From positions 496,001 through 560,000 of the forward strand of contig NZ_BJDY01000002.1 in the NCBI RefSeq assembly GCF_005405385.1: a stretch of DNA of 64,000 nt. Reading direction: 5' to 3'. Each line of letters starts with the position of its first letter. The first letter of the stretch is position 1. The position numbers and the translations under genes were made by a program. This document shows, piece by piece, positions 35,717 through 44,940 of this stretch. Below the pieces are notes generated by a model. The model was given only the letters and a program-made list of their open reading frames with translations, was not told where the DNA came from and ran no database searches. Origin of the DNA: Lactiplantibacillus mudanjiangensis (GTDB lineage Bacteria > Bacillota > Bacilli > Lactobacillales > Lactobacillaceae).

Positions 35717-36583
35717 TCAAATAATCGGTAAAAACTCTTCTATTATATGTTCGAAATTTAGGACCGGTTTGGCCCCCGCAACGATCAATTGATTGCACCC
35801 AACCGATAGCGGGGCATCAATTGGTCCAGGTACCGCGACCACATTTCGGTTGTTTTGTAACGCTAAGTTAGCCGTAATCAAGCTACCGGAGTGCTCACGC
35901 GCCTCAATCACGATCAACGTTTGGCACAGTCCCGCAATGATTCGATTTCTCTCTGGAAAATGGTGTCGCGCCGGGCGTGAGCCTAAGGGATACTCACTAA
36001 TTAATAAACCAAACTGCCTAACTTGCTGCTGCAACCCTTGATTTTCGCGTGGATAGCTCACATCCAAACCCGTGCCAATCACCCCAATTGGCGCTAAGCC
36101 TAATTGCAGTGCTAACTGATGCGCATAGCCGTCGGTTCCAGCCGCTAAACCACTGGTAATCGTTAAATTGCGTTCAGCCAATGGCGGTAACAGTTTGTTA
36201 AGCGCCCGTCGCCCATACGGAGTCATCTGACGGGCACCCACAACGGCCAATTGTGGGGTCTGCAACAATTGCCGCTCACCTTGTAAAAACAAGACCAGCG
36301 GCGGATGATAACTTTCCATTAAATTTAGCGGGTAATCCGCATCTAGGATCGTTAAAATATCGAGTTTTTGATGTTGTTGCACGGCTTGTTGAAACCGTGG
36401 ACTGTCCCAGTCAGCCGCAAATTTAGCCGCGGCCGGACTTGGTAATTGTGCTAGCGCCAACAGTTCGGTCACGGTGGTCACAACCGTATGGCGTTTTAAA
36501 CAGGCGCGTAAAACCTTGGTCATGCCCGCGTAACCAATCCCTTGCGCCAATGCGAGTCGAATTAATAAGCTTCTTAATTGCAT
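35717..36583 (-). CDS. dprA: DNA-processing protein DprA
   Basis: 288 aa. The Rossmann-like core is intact: AVVGARQMTPYGRRAL, SGLAAGTDGYAHQLAL, GTGLDVSYPREN, FPERNRIIAGL and EAREHSGSLITANLAL. It loads RecA on incoming single-stranded DNA during transformation. The C-terminal winged helix found in some DprA proteins is missing, as in many lactobacilli. It lies between topA and rnhB as in other Firmicutes. Confidence 0.95.
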   Translation of the reverse strand: MQLRSLLIRLALAQGIGYAGMTKVLRACLKRHTVVTTVTELLALAQLPSPAAAKFAADWDSPRFQQAVQQHQKLDILTILDADYPLNLMESYHPPLVLFLQGERQLLQTPQLAVVGARQMTPYGRRALNKLLPPLAERNLTITSGLAAGTDGYAHQLALQLGLAPIGVIGTGLDVSYPRENQGLQQQVRQFGLLISEYPLGSRPARHHFPERNRIIAGLCQTLIVIEAREHSGSLITANLALQNNRNVVAVPGPIDAPLSVGCNQLIVAGAKPVLNFEHIIEEFLPII

Positions 36584-36622
36584 CGTTAGTCACCTCTTCA
36601 ATGACTAACTCCGTAAAAAATC

Positions 36623-37384
36623 TTATTCGGCATCGCGTACTGGTGAAAAAGAATGTCGATGGATCGGTGTCACGCCAAGTTCTTTGAGCCCAGCCAAATG
36701 TTTAGCGGTGCCGTAGCCCATATTGTCCGCAAAGTCATAACCCGGATAAACTTGATCATACATTTCCATCAAGTGATCCCGAACAACTTTTGCGACAATA
36801 CTTGCCGCAGAGATGCTGGCGCTTTTGGCATCACCTTTAATCAAACGGGTCTGCTCAATGGGCACTGGAATCTGCATCGCATCAACTAATAACAAAGTTG
36901 GATTAACGGATAGCCCCTCAACAGCTTGTTTCATCGCTACTCGCGTTGCTTCATAGATGTTCAACTGATCAATCGTTTGTGCATCGGCGACACCAATGCT
37001 AACTGCGACCGCCTCTTCTAAAATTTTCGGCATTAAAGCTAAGCGTTTTTTCGCCGTCACTTGCTTCGAATCGTTCACTTCTAACAAATCAAAGGAATTA
37101 TCTAAGACGACTGCGGCCGTCACGACCGGGCCTGCTAATGGGCCACGACCAACTTCATCGACACCGGCTACATATTGACCGCCACGACTCCAAAAAGCGC
37201 GTTCTAGGTGCATGTGCTGGTTAAACCGAGCCACTAGTGCGGCTTGTTTTTCCGCGCGTTTTAGATATTGTTTGTAAGCTTGTTGAACCCCTTTTCGTGG
37301 ATCGGCTTGGGCCGCCGCCAAATCGTCAGTCGTCGGTTTCGCTGCTAGTAATGCTTTAAAATCAGCAATTGTTCGTTCAGGCAT
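36623..37384 (-). CDS. rnhB: Ribonuclease HII
   Basis: 253 aa. The RNase HII catalytic block [17 protein letters not shown] (about 71-87) carries the D-E pair, and D in LLVDAM and [14 protein letters not shown] complete the set. The N-terminal 65 residues form the helical extension usual in Firmicutes. It removes RNA from RNA-DNA hybrids. It overlaps the rbgA gene by 8 bp. Confidence 0.96.
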   Translation of the reverse strand: MPERTIADFKALLAAKPTTDDLAAAQADPRKGVQQAYKQYLKRAEKQAALVARFNQHMHLERAFWSRGGQYVAGVDEVGRGPLAGPVVTAAVVLDNSFDLLEVNDSKQVTAKKRLALMPKILEEAVAVSIGVADAQTIDQLNIYEATRVAMKQAVEGLSVNPTLLLVDAMQIPVPIEQTRLIKGDAKSASISAASIVAKVVRDHLMEMYDQVYPGYDFADNMGYGTAKHLAGLKELGVTPIHRHSFSPVRDAE

Positions 37385-38231
37385 CCGTAACCGCTCCCGT
37401 CCAATCGAGCGTAAAGCGACCTAAGCGTCCTTTACGAATATCGAGTAAAAATGCGACACAGAAACGTTCCCAGTCCTCGCGCATGCCCATATTTTTAGTC
37501 ATTACTAGTAACAATTCTGGACCCGCCAACGTCAATTGATCTTCAGTTAAATGATAACGATCCATCAACCGTTGCCCATAATGTTGTTTGAAAAAGTCCA
37601 AGGCAAATAAAGCCACATCATCGTTAGGATAGATATTTTCTTTGATCGCACCGGTGACGGCCAATTTAGTCCCAACCACTTGATCTTCAAACTTCGGCCA
37701 CAAGATCCCTGGTGTATCTAATAATTCCAATTTATTGGATGCTTTAAGCCACTGCTGACCTTTGGTGACCCCAGGACGATCGCCGACCTTGGCAATCTTT
37801 TTATTCACAATATGGTTTAACAACGTTGACTTACCAACATTTGGAATGCCGACACAAACGGCCCGGATTGGTCGATTGGTGATCCCACGAGCTTCAATTT
37901 TAGCCAATTTATCCGCCAGCATCGTTGTGGCGGCTTGGGTAATTTGTTTGCCAGTCATGCGGTTACGCGAATCAATCGCAATCGCTGTTTGACCTTGAGC
38001 TTCGTAGTGTGCCACCCAGTTAGCGGTCAACTGTGGATCAGCGAGATCCTTTTTCGTCATGATTAGTAAATGTGGTTTTTGTTGAATTACTTTTTCAATA
38101 TCCGGGTTCCGGGACGCTTCTGGAATCCGCGCGTCGACAAGTTCGAACACGATGTCGACTAAATGTAATTTATCTTCAATTTGATGAATGGCCTTGGCCA
38201 TATGCCCAGGATACCATTGAATGTTTGCCAT
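37377..38231 (-). CDS. rbgA: Ribosome biogenesis GTPase RbgA (YlqF)
   Basis: 284 aa circularly permuted GTPase: G4 TKKD comes first (about 57-60), then G1 [12 protein letters not shown], then G3 DTPGILWP. The N-terminal [14 protein letters not shown] is diagnostic of YlqF/RbgA. It is needed for late 50S subunit assembly. It is first in the rbgA-rnhB-dprA operon. Confidence 0.96.
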   Translation of the reverse strand: MANIQWYPGHMAKAIHQIEDKLHLVDIVFELVDARIPEASRNPDIEKVIQQKPHLLIMTKKDLADPQLTANWVAHYEAQGQTAIAIDSRNRMTGKQITQAATTMLADKLAKIEARGITNRPIRAVCVGIPNVGKSTLLNHIVNKKIAKVGDRPGVTKGQQWLKASNKLELLDTPGILWPKFEDQVVGTKLAVTGAIKENIYPNDDVALFALDFFKQHYGQRLMDRYHLTEDQLTLAGPELLLVMTKNMGMREDWERFCVAFLLDIRKGRLGRFTLDWTGAVTDA

Positions 38232-38342
38232 AATTAATTGCTCCTTTAACGTTCAGAACAAGTCTGACCGATTTCTTCGCTATCCTTCATCATACCGATA
38301 AAAGTTGTAAAACGCCAGTCATACCGGTTGAAATCGGCAGTT

Positions 38343-38456
38343 TCACCACGTCATTTCGCGTTCATTCACCAAATCAATCACTTGCTCAAAGCTAATTGGC
38401 CGGTAGTTAATCAAATCTGCACCGACATTGACCACATTAACACCTAACGTCCCATT
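38343..38456 (-). pseudogene. Gene fragment of unrecognised family
   Basis: A protein-like minus frame between two stops reads GTLGVNVVNVGADLINYR then PISFEQVIDLVNEREMTW. It has no start codon or SD and looks like the C-terminal end of a lost gene. The family was not recognised. It lies in the 420-bp gap between rbgA and the TrlF-type gene, at the edge of the island. Confidence 0.4.
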
Positions 38457-38462
38457 CTAAAA

Positions 38463-38512
38463 TTGGATAATCATAACTATAAATAAAACACTTTATGATT
38501 ATCATTATCCAA
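38463..38512. repeat. Imperfect AT-rich inverted repeat
   Basis: TTGGATAAT (38463-38471) pairs with ATTATCCAA (38504-38512), extended inward by TCATAA/TTATGA. No T-run follows directly, so it may be a small repeat element rather than a terminator. Confidence 0.5.
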
Positions 38513-38554
38513 CCTATTTTTCTCGACCATCATTAAAGATCTATAACAAATCAT

Positions 38555-38596
38555 ATAAAAAACGGCTTTCAGGATAGTTAAATTCTGAAAGTCGTT
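38555..38596 (-). terminator. Terminator of the TrlF-type gene
   Basis: AACGGCTTTCAG (38561-38572) pairs with CTGAAAGTCGTT (38585-38596), with AAAAAA at 38555-38560 giving U on the minus transcript. Confidence 0.8.
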
Positions 38597-38652
38597 AGTT
38601 TACCATATTAACTTATCAAATTAATTATCAGCAACAAACGTTTTCAAATTAC

Positions 38653-41571
38653 TTAGCTAAACAAAGAATATTTTCTGTCACGCAACTCAAAGGCAGGTTT
38701 TGTACCTTCAAGCACATCAATAACTTTCTGATTGATTTCTTTATTCTCAAGAGCACCTGATACAAAATTAAAGGTATTACTCGACTTATCCATATTTGCA
38801 ACAATAACTTGCTCAGCATCAGCAGCAATCGCAATATTCGGATTATGAGTGACAACGATAATTTGGCGTTTGTTTTTTGCATACCGTAAATATGGTACAA
38901 GGTGCTTAAATATTGATTGATTATCTAAGTTATCTTCCGGTTGATCAATAACAAGTGGTGAATTTTTTTGTGAAAGTCCTAAATAAAATATTAAAAGAAC
39001 CAATCCCTTTTCACCTGCAGATAATTCTTGCAATGAACGGTTGTTATACGTAAGTCTTAATCTAACATCTAAGAATTCAAGGCCATATAAATAATCATAA
39101 ATTCTTTGCTTATCAAAGAACACACCATCTAGTGCTTCAAAATTGGGCTTTTCATCAATTATAGACTGACCAGATGTTTGATAAACCACATCCTCTATAA
39201 ATAAAATAACTGATGCAGGATCATCTAGAATAGTACTATCCATCTTTCCTGTCAAAAATGTATGCGCTCCGACGCTCCCTCTCAGTTTTCCAGCTTTTCT
39301 GCTATCCACTTGTGCTACTATCTGTTGATAATAATCCGTAGTTGCCTCAATACCACTAATAAATTCAACACCCGCTTCATTAGCATCGTCCTGTTGTTGG
39401 TCTACATTATTTAATGTAGCAATATCATTTTTAGCATCCTGATACAATTCATCCAACTTTGTTCCCTTTATTTTAAGCAAAGCTATAATTTTTTCAGTTA
39501 TTACATTCCGATCTTTGTACTTTTGACTTAAAGCTTTGGGAAAATCGTTATTAAATTCACTTATTGCAGCAGTCAATGTTTGCTTTGATACTTCACTATC
39601 CTCCCCATTACCATCTTCAAGTGTTTTCAGTTTTTTCTCCCATTCAGCTAAATCTTCGATATATTTAGCTTGCTCTTTATCTTGTTTAGTCATTTTACTT
39701 TTTAGAGAAGTCATTCTTTTTTTCTTTTTCTCAATTGTATCTTTTACAGATTCTATCTCAGCTTTTAACTCCACAAATTTTTCATCAGTATTTTTTGTTT
39801 GAGCCAAAATAACTGGATCCTTACTATTTAAATGATCCTCTGGTATGATAAATATCTTGCCTAAGGATTCTACATCTAGAGCATCAGGTAACGAAGATCT
39901 ATAGGTTTCCGTAAATTCATCTACGCTTGTATTAAAACTATGAATAATCTTTTCAGTTTTTTTCCGTTCTTCTTTCAGCTCATTTAGTTCCAATAGAAAC
40001 TTTTCAAGATAAGCTTGATCACTTTCTAACTGCGTAATTTTCTTTCTTTCTTCACCTACTAGTTTATTTAAATCTTTCCATTCATTTTGTTCCTTAGTAT
40101 TATCAGCTACCACATTCACCTCTTTAGGAGGATTATTTCTAAGACTCTTAATCTGAGATTCTATATCGGTTAATTTTGCCATCTTTTGTTCTATATAATC
40201 CGGTTTAAATTTGTTTTCAAGTTCTAAAATTTCCTTATTTAAATTAGTCAATGATGTTCTCAAATCGCTTATCTGACTATCAGAAGTACTGTCTAACTTG
40301 TCTACAAGAGATTGCCAAGATTTCTGTTGCATTCGCTTATTCACAGGCAAAGCTCCGAATATTATTTTGTCAATTTCGTTATTCAGCTCTGAATCGTCAA
40401 CAGCAGAAGCAATTTTTTCAATAAAGCTTTGTGGAAGATAATCGACACGAGCATTATTAGGATTAGAAGAAGCATCAAGTTTAATCCAATTGCCTTCATC
40501 GCCATCAGCCCAAATCAGCCTTGAACTAAATTTGGACCCATATTTTGCAGAATTATTAAAACGTTTTTTGGATAAAAATGATGCATCATCCATATTTCTC
40601 GAACTACCATCAAGACCAATGACATCTGAAAGAGCACTTTTTCCAGCACCCTTATTACCTATAATTGTAACAAGACCTGGGTTCAATTTGATTTTTAATG
40701 ATTTTCCATACCATTCTGCTTGTTCTGCATCACTTTGTATTTCAATTTGAGAAATAGTTTGATGTTTTCGTAAACTCTGGCTGCTAAGCGATGGTGGCTG
40801 TACTCCAAACGAAATGCGGCCTCGCGGTTGTGAGAATGCTTCCTTAAGGCCATCAAATGTTAACTCTGCCTTTATCCATGTTACGGATTGTGCATCATCG
40901 TACATCATCGGGCTATGAACATCACTATTAACTGTTACAGGCAACCCCTTAAGATCACCAACACAAGTATGTTCAATTAAATTCTCAGCTGAGCTTTCAG
41001 TATTTGTATCTAAAAAATCAACAGACTTTCGAAAATCATGGCGAAGCACTCTCTTTAATTCTTTATTAGGATCGTTTTTAGAACCATTGAGGCCATGCGC
41101 TTGACCAAGTCCGTTACTTTTCCGACCATCATGTACTGATATTAAACCATGATGTTGATCGCAAACGAATTTCTGAATATCATTTAAACTTGCATAATTA
41201 CTATCAGCGTCTGGTGTAATGTCATGTAACCTTGCAAAAGTTCGAAAATCTTCCGCTAAGTTAGTTAAATCAGTTTTTTCTGAAAAAATTCCAATTACAT
41301 GCACATTTGGACTAGCAGTATCTGTCTTAAATTCAACACCTGGAAATACTGTAATTTCATATCCTTTTGAATAAATAATTTCACGAATATTATTAATACA
41401 AACTGGATCTATACATTCATGATCCGTAATAGCTACTACGCTAATATCATTATCATGCCATGCTTCAACAAACTTTTCATTCGAATCTTCTGCTTTATAC
41501 TGTGAATCATAAGACATGCTAGTATGCACATGTAAATCCCATTTATGCCAAGTTGAGCCAATTTCAAACAT
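38653..41571 (-). CDS. TrlF-type protein: PHP domain fused to SMC/ABC-like ATPase
   Basis: 972 aa. The N-terminal PHP phosphoesterase has H14-x-H16 (DLHVHTSMS), D50-H51 (AITDHE), E80 and D217-x-H219 (SDVHSP). The ATPase has Walker A GNKGAGKS (305-312), a long coiled coil of about 300 residues (about 400-690), signature LQELSAGEKG, Walker B VIDQPEDNLD and switch His in VVTHNPNIA. This is the architecture of the TrlF family, whose relatives occur in defence islands and are thought to cut nucleic acids when triggered. It is more AT-rich than its neighbours and is flanked by gene fragments, which suggests horizontal transfer. It is a single-gene unit with its own terminator. Confidence 0.85.
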   Translation of the reverse strand: MFEIGSTWHKWDLHVHTSMSYDSQYKAEDSNEKFVEAWHDNDISVVAITDHECIDPVCINNIREIIYSKGYEITVFPGVEFKTDTASPNVHVIGIFSEKTDLTNLAEDFRTFARLHDITPDADSNYASLNDIQKFVCDQHHGLISVHDGRKSNGLGQAHGLNGSKNDPNKELKRVLRHDFRKSVDFLDTNTESSAENLIEHTCVGDLKGLPVTVNSDVHSPMMYDDAQSVTWIKAELTFDGLKEAFSQPRGRISFGVQPPSLSSQSLRKHQTISQIEIQSDAEQAEWYGKSLKIKLNPGLVTIIGNKGAGKSALSDVIGLDGSSRNMDDASFLSKKRFNNSAKYGSKFSSRLIWADGDEGNWIKLDASSNPNNARVDYLPQSFIEKIASAVDDSELNNEIDKIIFGALPVNKRMQQKSWQSLVDKLDSTSDSQISDLRTSLTNLNKEILELENKFKPDYIEQKMAKLTDIESQIKSLRNNPPKEVNVVADNTKEQNEWKDLNKLVGEERKKITQLESDQAYLEKFLLELNELKEERKKTEKIIHSFNTSVDEFTETYRSSLPDALDVESLGKIFIIPEDHLNSKDPVILAQTKNTDEKFVELKAEIESVKDTIEKKKKRMTSLKSKMTKQDKEQAKYIEDLAEWEKKLKTLEDGNGEDSEVSKQTLTAAISEFNNDFPKALSQKYKDRNVITEKIIALLKIKGTKLDELYQDAKNDIATLNNVDQQQDDANEAGVEFISGIEATTDYYQQIVAQVDSRKAGKLRGSVGAHTFLTGKMDSTILDDPASVILFIEDVVYQTSGQSIIDEKPNFEALDGVFFDKQRIYDYLYGLEFLDVRLRLTYNNRSLQELSAGEKGLVLLIFYLGLSQKNSPLVIDQPEDNLDNQSIFKHLVPYLRYAKNKRQIIVVTHNPNIAIAADAEQVIVANMDKSSNTFNFVSGALENKEINQKVIDVLEGTKPAFELRDRKYSLFS

Positions 41572-41757
41572 TTGACTTGCACTCCCTTTGTTATCATTTT
41601 TACTACATTCTTACCTTATACTTTAATAATACATCAACGTAAAAAAAGCGCTACCAAAAAAGATAACTTTACTTCAATTTTTCCATTATTCTATTACTGT
41701 AAAAAAATGTAATAGAACGCTGTTCTTTGAACTTAATCCACCAACAATAGATAGTGA
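41572..41757. other. Upstream region of the TrlF-type gene
   Basis: Contains the weak SD AAGGGAG and a possible minus-strand promoter (TTTACG, 17 bp, TATAAG, about 41613-41642). A 9-bp inverted repeat TTCTATTAC/GTAATAGAA (41689-41697/41709-41717) could be an operator or part of a hairpin. Confidence 0.4.
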
Positions 41758-41771
41758 CTAAAGGTTGAAAG
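41758..41771. repeat. Solitary terminal repeat of the MITE-like element
   Basis: CTAAAGGTTGAAAG is identical to the ends of the elements at 414-706 and 62628-63169. The sequence beyond it is unlike either element, and no opposite end is present nearby. Confidence 0.55.
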
Positions 41772-41842
41772 TACCAAAATAGACCGCAATCCTTGGTATC
41801 ACTAAGTTGTGATGCTTTAAACTAAAATTTTCTATTTTATTG

Positions 41843-41882
41843 AGCATTACCAAGTAGCCTTGGCAGGCTACTTGGTAATGCT
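41843..41882. terminator. Strong hairpin, probable terminator
   Basis: A perfect 17-bp stem, AGCATTACCAAGTAGCC (41843-41859) with its complement (41866-41882), with a short T-run on the plus side. It lies 40 bp beyond the stop codon of the 48-aa gene at 41923. Confidence 0.65.
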
Positions 41883-41922
41883 TTTATAAATTCATCAAAA
41901 ATAGTATCGAGAACTCTTGTAG

Positions 41923-42069
41923 CTATTCGAAAAGTAATTCTGTCCGAATACCACGAGATTCAAGAATATTAGCACGCCGTAGTGCCGCGGAAAGATGGAC
42001 CAATTTAGAAAAACGATGAAAAGATTGGTGAATATTAGTGTGATTGTATTGTATAGTAGACATGGACAT
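41923..42069 (-). CDS. 48-aa basic small protein of unknown function
   Basis: Starts at the ATG at 42069, five bases after a strong SD (AGAGGAG, 42075-42081). The protein begins MSMSTIQYNHTNIHQSFHRF and ends LRRANILESRGIRTELLFE. It is rich in His and Arg and has no membrane helix or known domain. It has its own promoter (42156-42183) and a downstream hairpin, so it is very likely expressed. Longer upstream frames lack an SD. No family was recognised. Confidence 0.65.
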   Translation of the reverse strand: MSMSTIQYNHTNIHQSFHRFSKLVHLSAALRRANILESRGIRTELLFE

Positions 42070-42155
42070 GAATTCTCCTCTGCATGTTTGGTTTAGACGC
42101 TTTAAGTATACAGATATGGAGTGATTCATGTCTATTTTTGTACAGTAAAGCATAT

Positions 42156-42183
42156 ATTATATCATTGGGCTGTTTCTGCGCAA
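42156..42183 (-). promoter_or_regulatory. Promoter of the 48-aa gene
   Basis: On the minus strand TTGCGC (42178-42183), a 16-bp spacer and a perfect TATAAT (42156-42161). Confidence 0.6.
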
Positions 42184-42211
42184 TCAATTCGTCGAATTTT
42201 ACTTTAATCGC

Positions 42212-42349
42212 TTAGGCATCATGCGTCAAAAACATCACTGAAAACACACCAACCTTTTCTTCACGATTGGCGGCCACTTCATCTCTCAAAATTACTTTGA
42301 GTTTCCCGTTATCACCCAAAACCATAGCAATATGATCTTGATCCACCAT
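42212..42349 (-). CDS. 45-aa ORF, possibly a gene fragment
   Basis: Reads MVDQDHIAMVLGDNGKLKVI then LRDEVAANREEKVGVFSVMF. The composition is protein-like but the SD (AAGAG) is poor. It may be the end of a lost gene in the island or a small real gene. The family was not recognised. Confidence 0.35.
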   Translation of the reverse strand: MVDQDHIAMVLGDNGKLKVILRDEVAANREEKVGVFSVMFLTHDA

Positions 42350-42456
42350 CAAATCAACTCTTTTTTATCCTATGATTGACAATATATTAAAAATAATTAG
42401 AACACCAAGAAATTTTCAAGGATAATATTATTTAAATTAACAACACCAAACAAAAA

Positions 42457-42484
42457 AGCATCCAGTCGCTAAACTGAATGCTTC
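42457..42484 (-). terminator. Terminator of the S41 protease gene
   Basis: AAGCATCCAGT pairs with ACTGAATGCTT across a short loop, with AAAAAA to the left. Confidence 0.75.
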
Positions 42485-42500
42485 TTCAAACCCAAGCTAT

Positions 42501-44006
42501 CTATTTCTCAGCAAGTTTCAACGCCGTATTATACGCATTGTCATTATCACTGATCTTTTGTGCCAATTGAACTTCAATCTTCGCTAAGGTCTTCTTATCC
42601 ATCTGACCATTAGCCGTTAACTTCGCATGTTTTTGATAGGCTTTAATTGCACTAGTCGTTGAACTGCCAAAGTAACCGTTAGCGGACCCTTTGAAGTACC
42701 CTAAGGCTTTCAAGTATTGTTGCAAGGTCTTGACGTTGTCATTAACCTTACCCGCTTTAAGATCGCTCGTCTTGCTTAAAGCGGTCAAACTAGCATAGCT
42801 AGGTTCACTCGCTTTAATCGTTGGCGTTAAGCCCTTCTTGTTGATCCACGTGCCATTTGGTGTTAACCATTTAGCCACGGTGATCTTCATTTCGGTCTTA
42901 TCACTAAAGGTTGAAACGGTTTGAACCGTCCCTTTCCCATATGATTGCGACCCGATTAACTTAACCCCCGCTGATTGATGCAAGGCAGCGGAGAAGATTT
43001 CAGCAGCGGAAGCACTCCCACCATCAATTAAGACGGTCGTTGGCGTCGTCACTTTATAGCCACCATCATACTTCTTACCCGCAACATATTTTTCAGCTTG
43101 TGAACCACGCGTTTGCACTTGCATGATCGTTTTACCGTCTTTCAAGAACATTGACGCCATCTTCAACGCAGCGGTCATCAAACCACCAGGATTACCACGC
43201 ATATCGATGATCAACTTCTTAGCACCTTTTTTATCAAGAGCCTTCAAAGCTGTCTTGAATTCTTTGGCAGTGTTGGTTGAGAAAGTGGTTACCGTTACAT
43301 AACCAATCTTCTTCTTACCGCCGACCATCTTGTAATTGACAGTCGTTACCGGAATCTTAGCCCGTTTCAAGGTTACGGTAAAGGTCTTACCGGCCCGTTC
43401 AACTTCAAGTTTCACAGTCGTACCAACTTTACCACGCATCAAGTTGACTGCTTGCGTCAACGTCTTACCAGCAATCGACTTGCCGTTAACTTTCTTGATC
43501 ACATCTTTAGGTTTTAAGCCCGCCTTTTTAGCAGGCGTACCGGCGATTGGTGAAATAATTTGAATGTAGTTCCCAGATTTTTGCACTTGAGCACCGATAC
43601 CGGAGAATGAACTATCAATCGTATCATTCAAACTTTCCGTTTCACTCTTGTCCATGTATTCGGAGAACTTATCACCTAACGAGTTGACCATCCCATTAAT
43701 CGCACCATTCGCCAACTTATTGGCATTAACTGGCTTGTAATAGTTATCGCTAATGGTACTGTAGACCGACTGAATCTTCTTCATCGCCGCACTGGTTTGT
43801 TGCATACTACTGATCTGCTGCGTCACCGCACGACCAAGCACGAAGTAAGTCCCGCCAATCCCCACACCTAACGCAATAATAATGGAAATCAAGTACGTCC
43901 ATAACCCAACCCGACGCTTTTGGCGCGGCTTTTTCCCTTTCAAATGGGGATTGCCCGTCTCAACGGGTTCGCTTGGTGCTTGGGTATCCTTTGGTTCTTC
44001 TGGCAT
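42501..44006 (-). CDS. S41 family C-terminal processing protease (CtpA-like)
   Basis: 501 aa. A proline/charge-rich cytoplasmic start, one membrane anchor (about 33-55, LWTYLISIIIALGVGIGGTYFV), a PDZ domain (GIGAQVQKSGNYIQIISPIAGTPAKKAGLKPKDVI), the S41 catalytic domain with Ser in DGGSASAAEIFSAAL and Lys in GSQSYGKGTVQ, and a C-terminal peptidoglycan-binding domain (VKTLQQYLKALGYF…FGSSTTSAIKAYQ). It cuts extracytoplasmic proteins near the cell wall. It is first in the run of ypm-type genes read on this strand. Confidence 0.93.
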   Translation of the reverse strand: MPEEPKDTQAPSEPVETGNPHLKGKKPRQKRRVGLWTYLISIIIALGVGIGGTYFVLGRAVTQQISSMQQTSAAMKKIQSVYSTISDNYYKPVNANKLANGAINGMVNSLGDKFSEYMDKSETESLNDTIDSSFSGIGAQVQKSGNYIQIISPIAGTPAKKAGLKPKDVIKKVNGKSIAGKTLTQAVNLMRGKVGTTVKLEVERAGKTFTVTLKRAKIPVTTVNYKMVGGKKKIGYVTVTTFSTNTAKEFKTALKALDKKGAKKLIIDMRGNPGGLMTAALKMASMFLKDGKTIMQVQTRGSQAEKYVAGKKYDGGYKVTTPTTVLIDGGSASAAEIFSAALHQSAGVKLIGSQSYGKGTVQTVSTFSDKTEMKITVAKWLTPNGTWINKKGLTPTIKASEPSYASLTALSKTSDLKAGKVNDNVKTLQQYLKALGYFKGSANGYFGSSTTSAIKAYQKHAKLTANGQMDKKTLAKIEVQLAQKISDNDNAYNTALKLAEK

Positions 44007-44038
44007 TCGTAAAAATCCTCTTTTCTCGCTAAATGAGC

Positions 44039-44260
44039 CTAAGCTTCACTAGCTAAGTATAATTGCCAAGCATCGTCAAAAATGGTCATTGATGGCAAAT
44101 AACCGGCATTTAACTCTAAATATTGTGACACTTCATGGAAATCCTGACTCTGTTTTGGAAAGGCATGGTCCAAAAACGCATTGTTGGCGAATTCAGCCAC
44201 TGATTCGGTACTATCAGGATTTCGTTGCGTCATTAAATACTCATAAAATGTTTTATGCAT
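44039..44260 (-). CDS. yozE: YozE/UPF0346 family protein
   Basis: 73 aa from the ATG at 44260 (AGAGAGG upstream). The sequence [20 protein letters not shown] and the final W-x-x-Y-L match YozE, a small SAM-like helical protein of unknown function conserved in Firmicutes. It lies between the S41 protease and the YpmS-type gene, its usual neighbours. Confidence 0.88.
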   Translation of the reverse strand: MHKTFYEYLMTQRNPDSTESVAEFANNAFLDHAFPKQSQDFHEVSQYLELNAGYLPSMTIFDDAWQLYLASEA

Positions 44261-44282
44261 AAGCACCTCTCTTTACAACACC

Positions 44283-44927
44283 CTAATTCATACTACTCTT
44301 CGGAATGTGCATTTCAAACTTAAATTGATTATTCGCCAAGTCAATCTTGTCAACGCTGTAGCGTACTTCATGCTTGCTGACAATCTTGTTTAAGTACAAA
44401 TCAATCGTCTTGGTCTTGGCATTAAGTTTGACCCAGTTAGGAATTTTATAATTATTATTGATGTAGTTAATCACGAAACTAATCGGAATTGACATCGTTC
44501 CCACCGACAACTTCGTAGCCTTCAACGAGATGTTCCCGTTATCAATCACACTTGGTTGCATCGTAATCACAAATGACACACTTTGGCCTAAGACTTTAGT
44601 GGTTCCAAGTAAGTACGCTGCGTCCGATCGAACCACAAAGCGATACTTCAAGGCCTGGCCTTTTTGAAAATCATTCAAATAGTATGAGGCCAAGGCATTC
44701 AATTGTTGTCGATTCATCGTAATTGGCACGCTAGCCGCGCTATTACTTGAGCTACTGGTAACGGTTTGGACTTCCTTAGGAGAACGCAACACTTGGGTCC
44801 CCATGTAACCACCTAAACCAACGATTAACGCAATTAAAACAATCGCGACCCATTTCCAAACATTCAACGGCCCTCGTGGGGTCTTGGATGCCGGCTTGGT
44901 CGTTTTCTGCCGTTGTTCTTCACGCAT
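44283..44927 (-). CDS. ypmS: YpmS family membrane-anchored protein
   Basis: 214 aa. One N-terminal membrane helix (about 24-46) after a basic tail, then an extracytoplasmic beta-rich DUF2140 domain (LSVGTMSIPISFVINYINNNY, WVKLNAKTKTIDLYLN). The function is unknown. It is co-transcribed with the GDSL hydrolase at 44941, 13 bp away, as ypmS and ypmR are in Bacillus. Confidence 0.9.
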   Translation of the reverse strand: MREEQRQKTTKPASKTPRGPLNVWKWVAIVLIALIVGLGGYMGTQVLRSPKEVQTVTSSSSNSAASVPITMNRQQLNALASYYLNDFQKGQALKYRFVVRSDAAYLLGTTKVLGQSVSFVITMQPSVIDNGNISLKATKLSVGTMSIPISFVINYINNNYKIPNWVKLNAKTKTIDLYLNKIVSKHEVRYSVDKIDLANNQFKFEMHIPKSSMN

Positions 44928-44940
44928 TTAAAAAGCCCCC

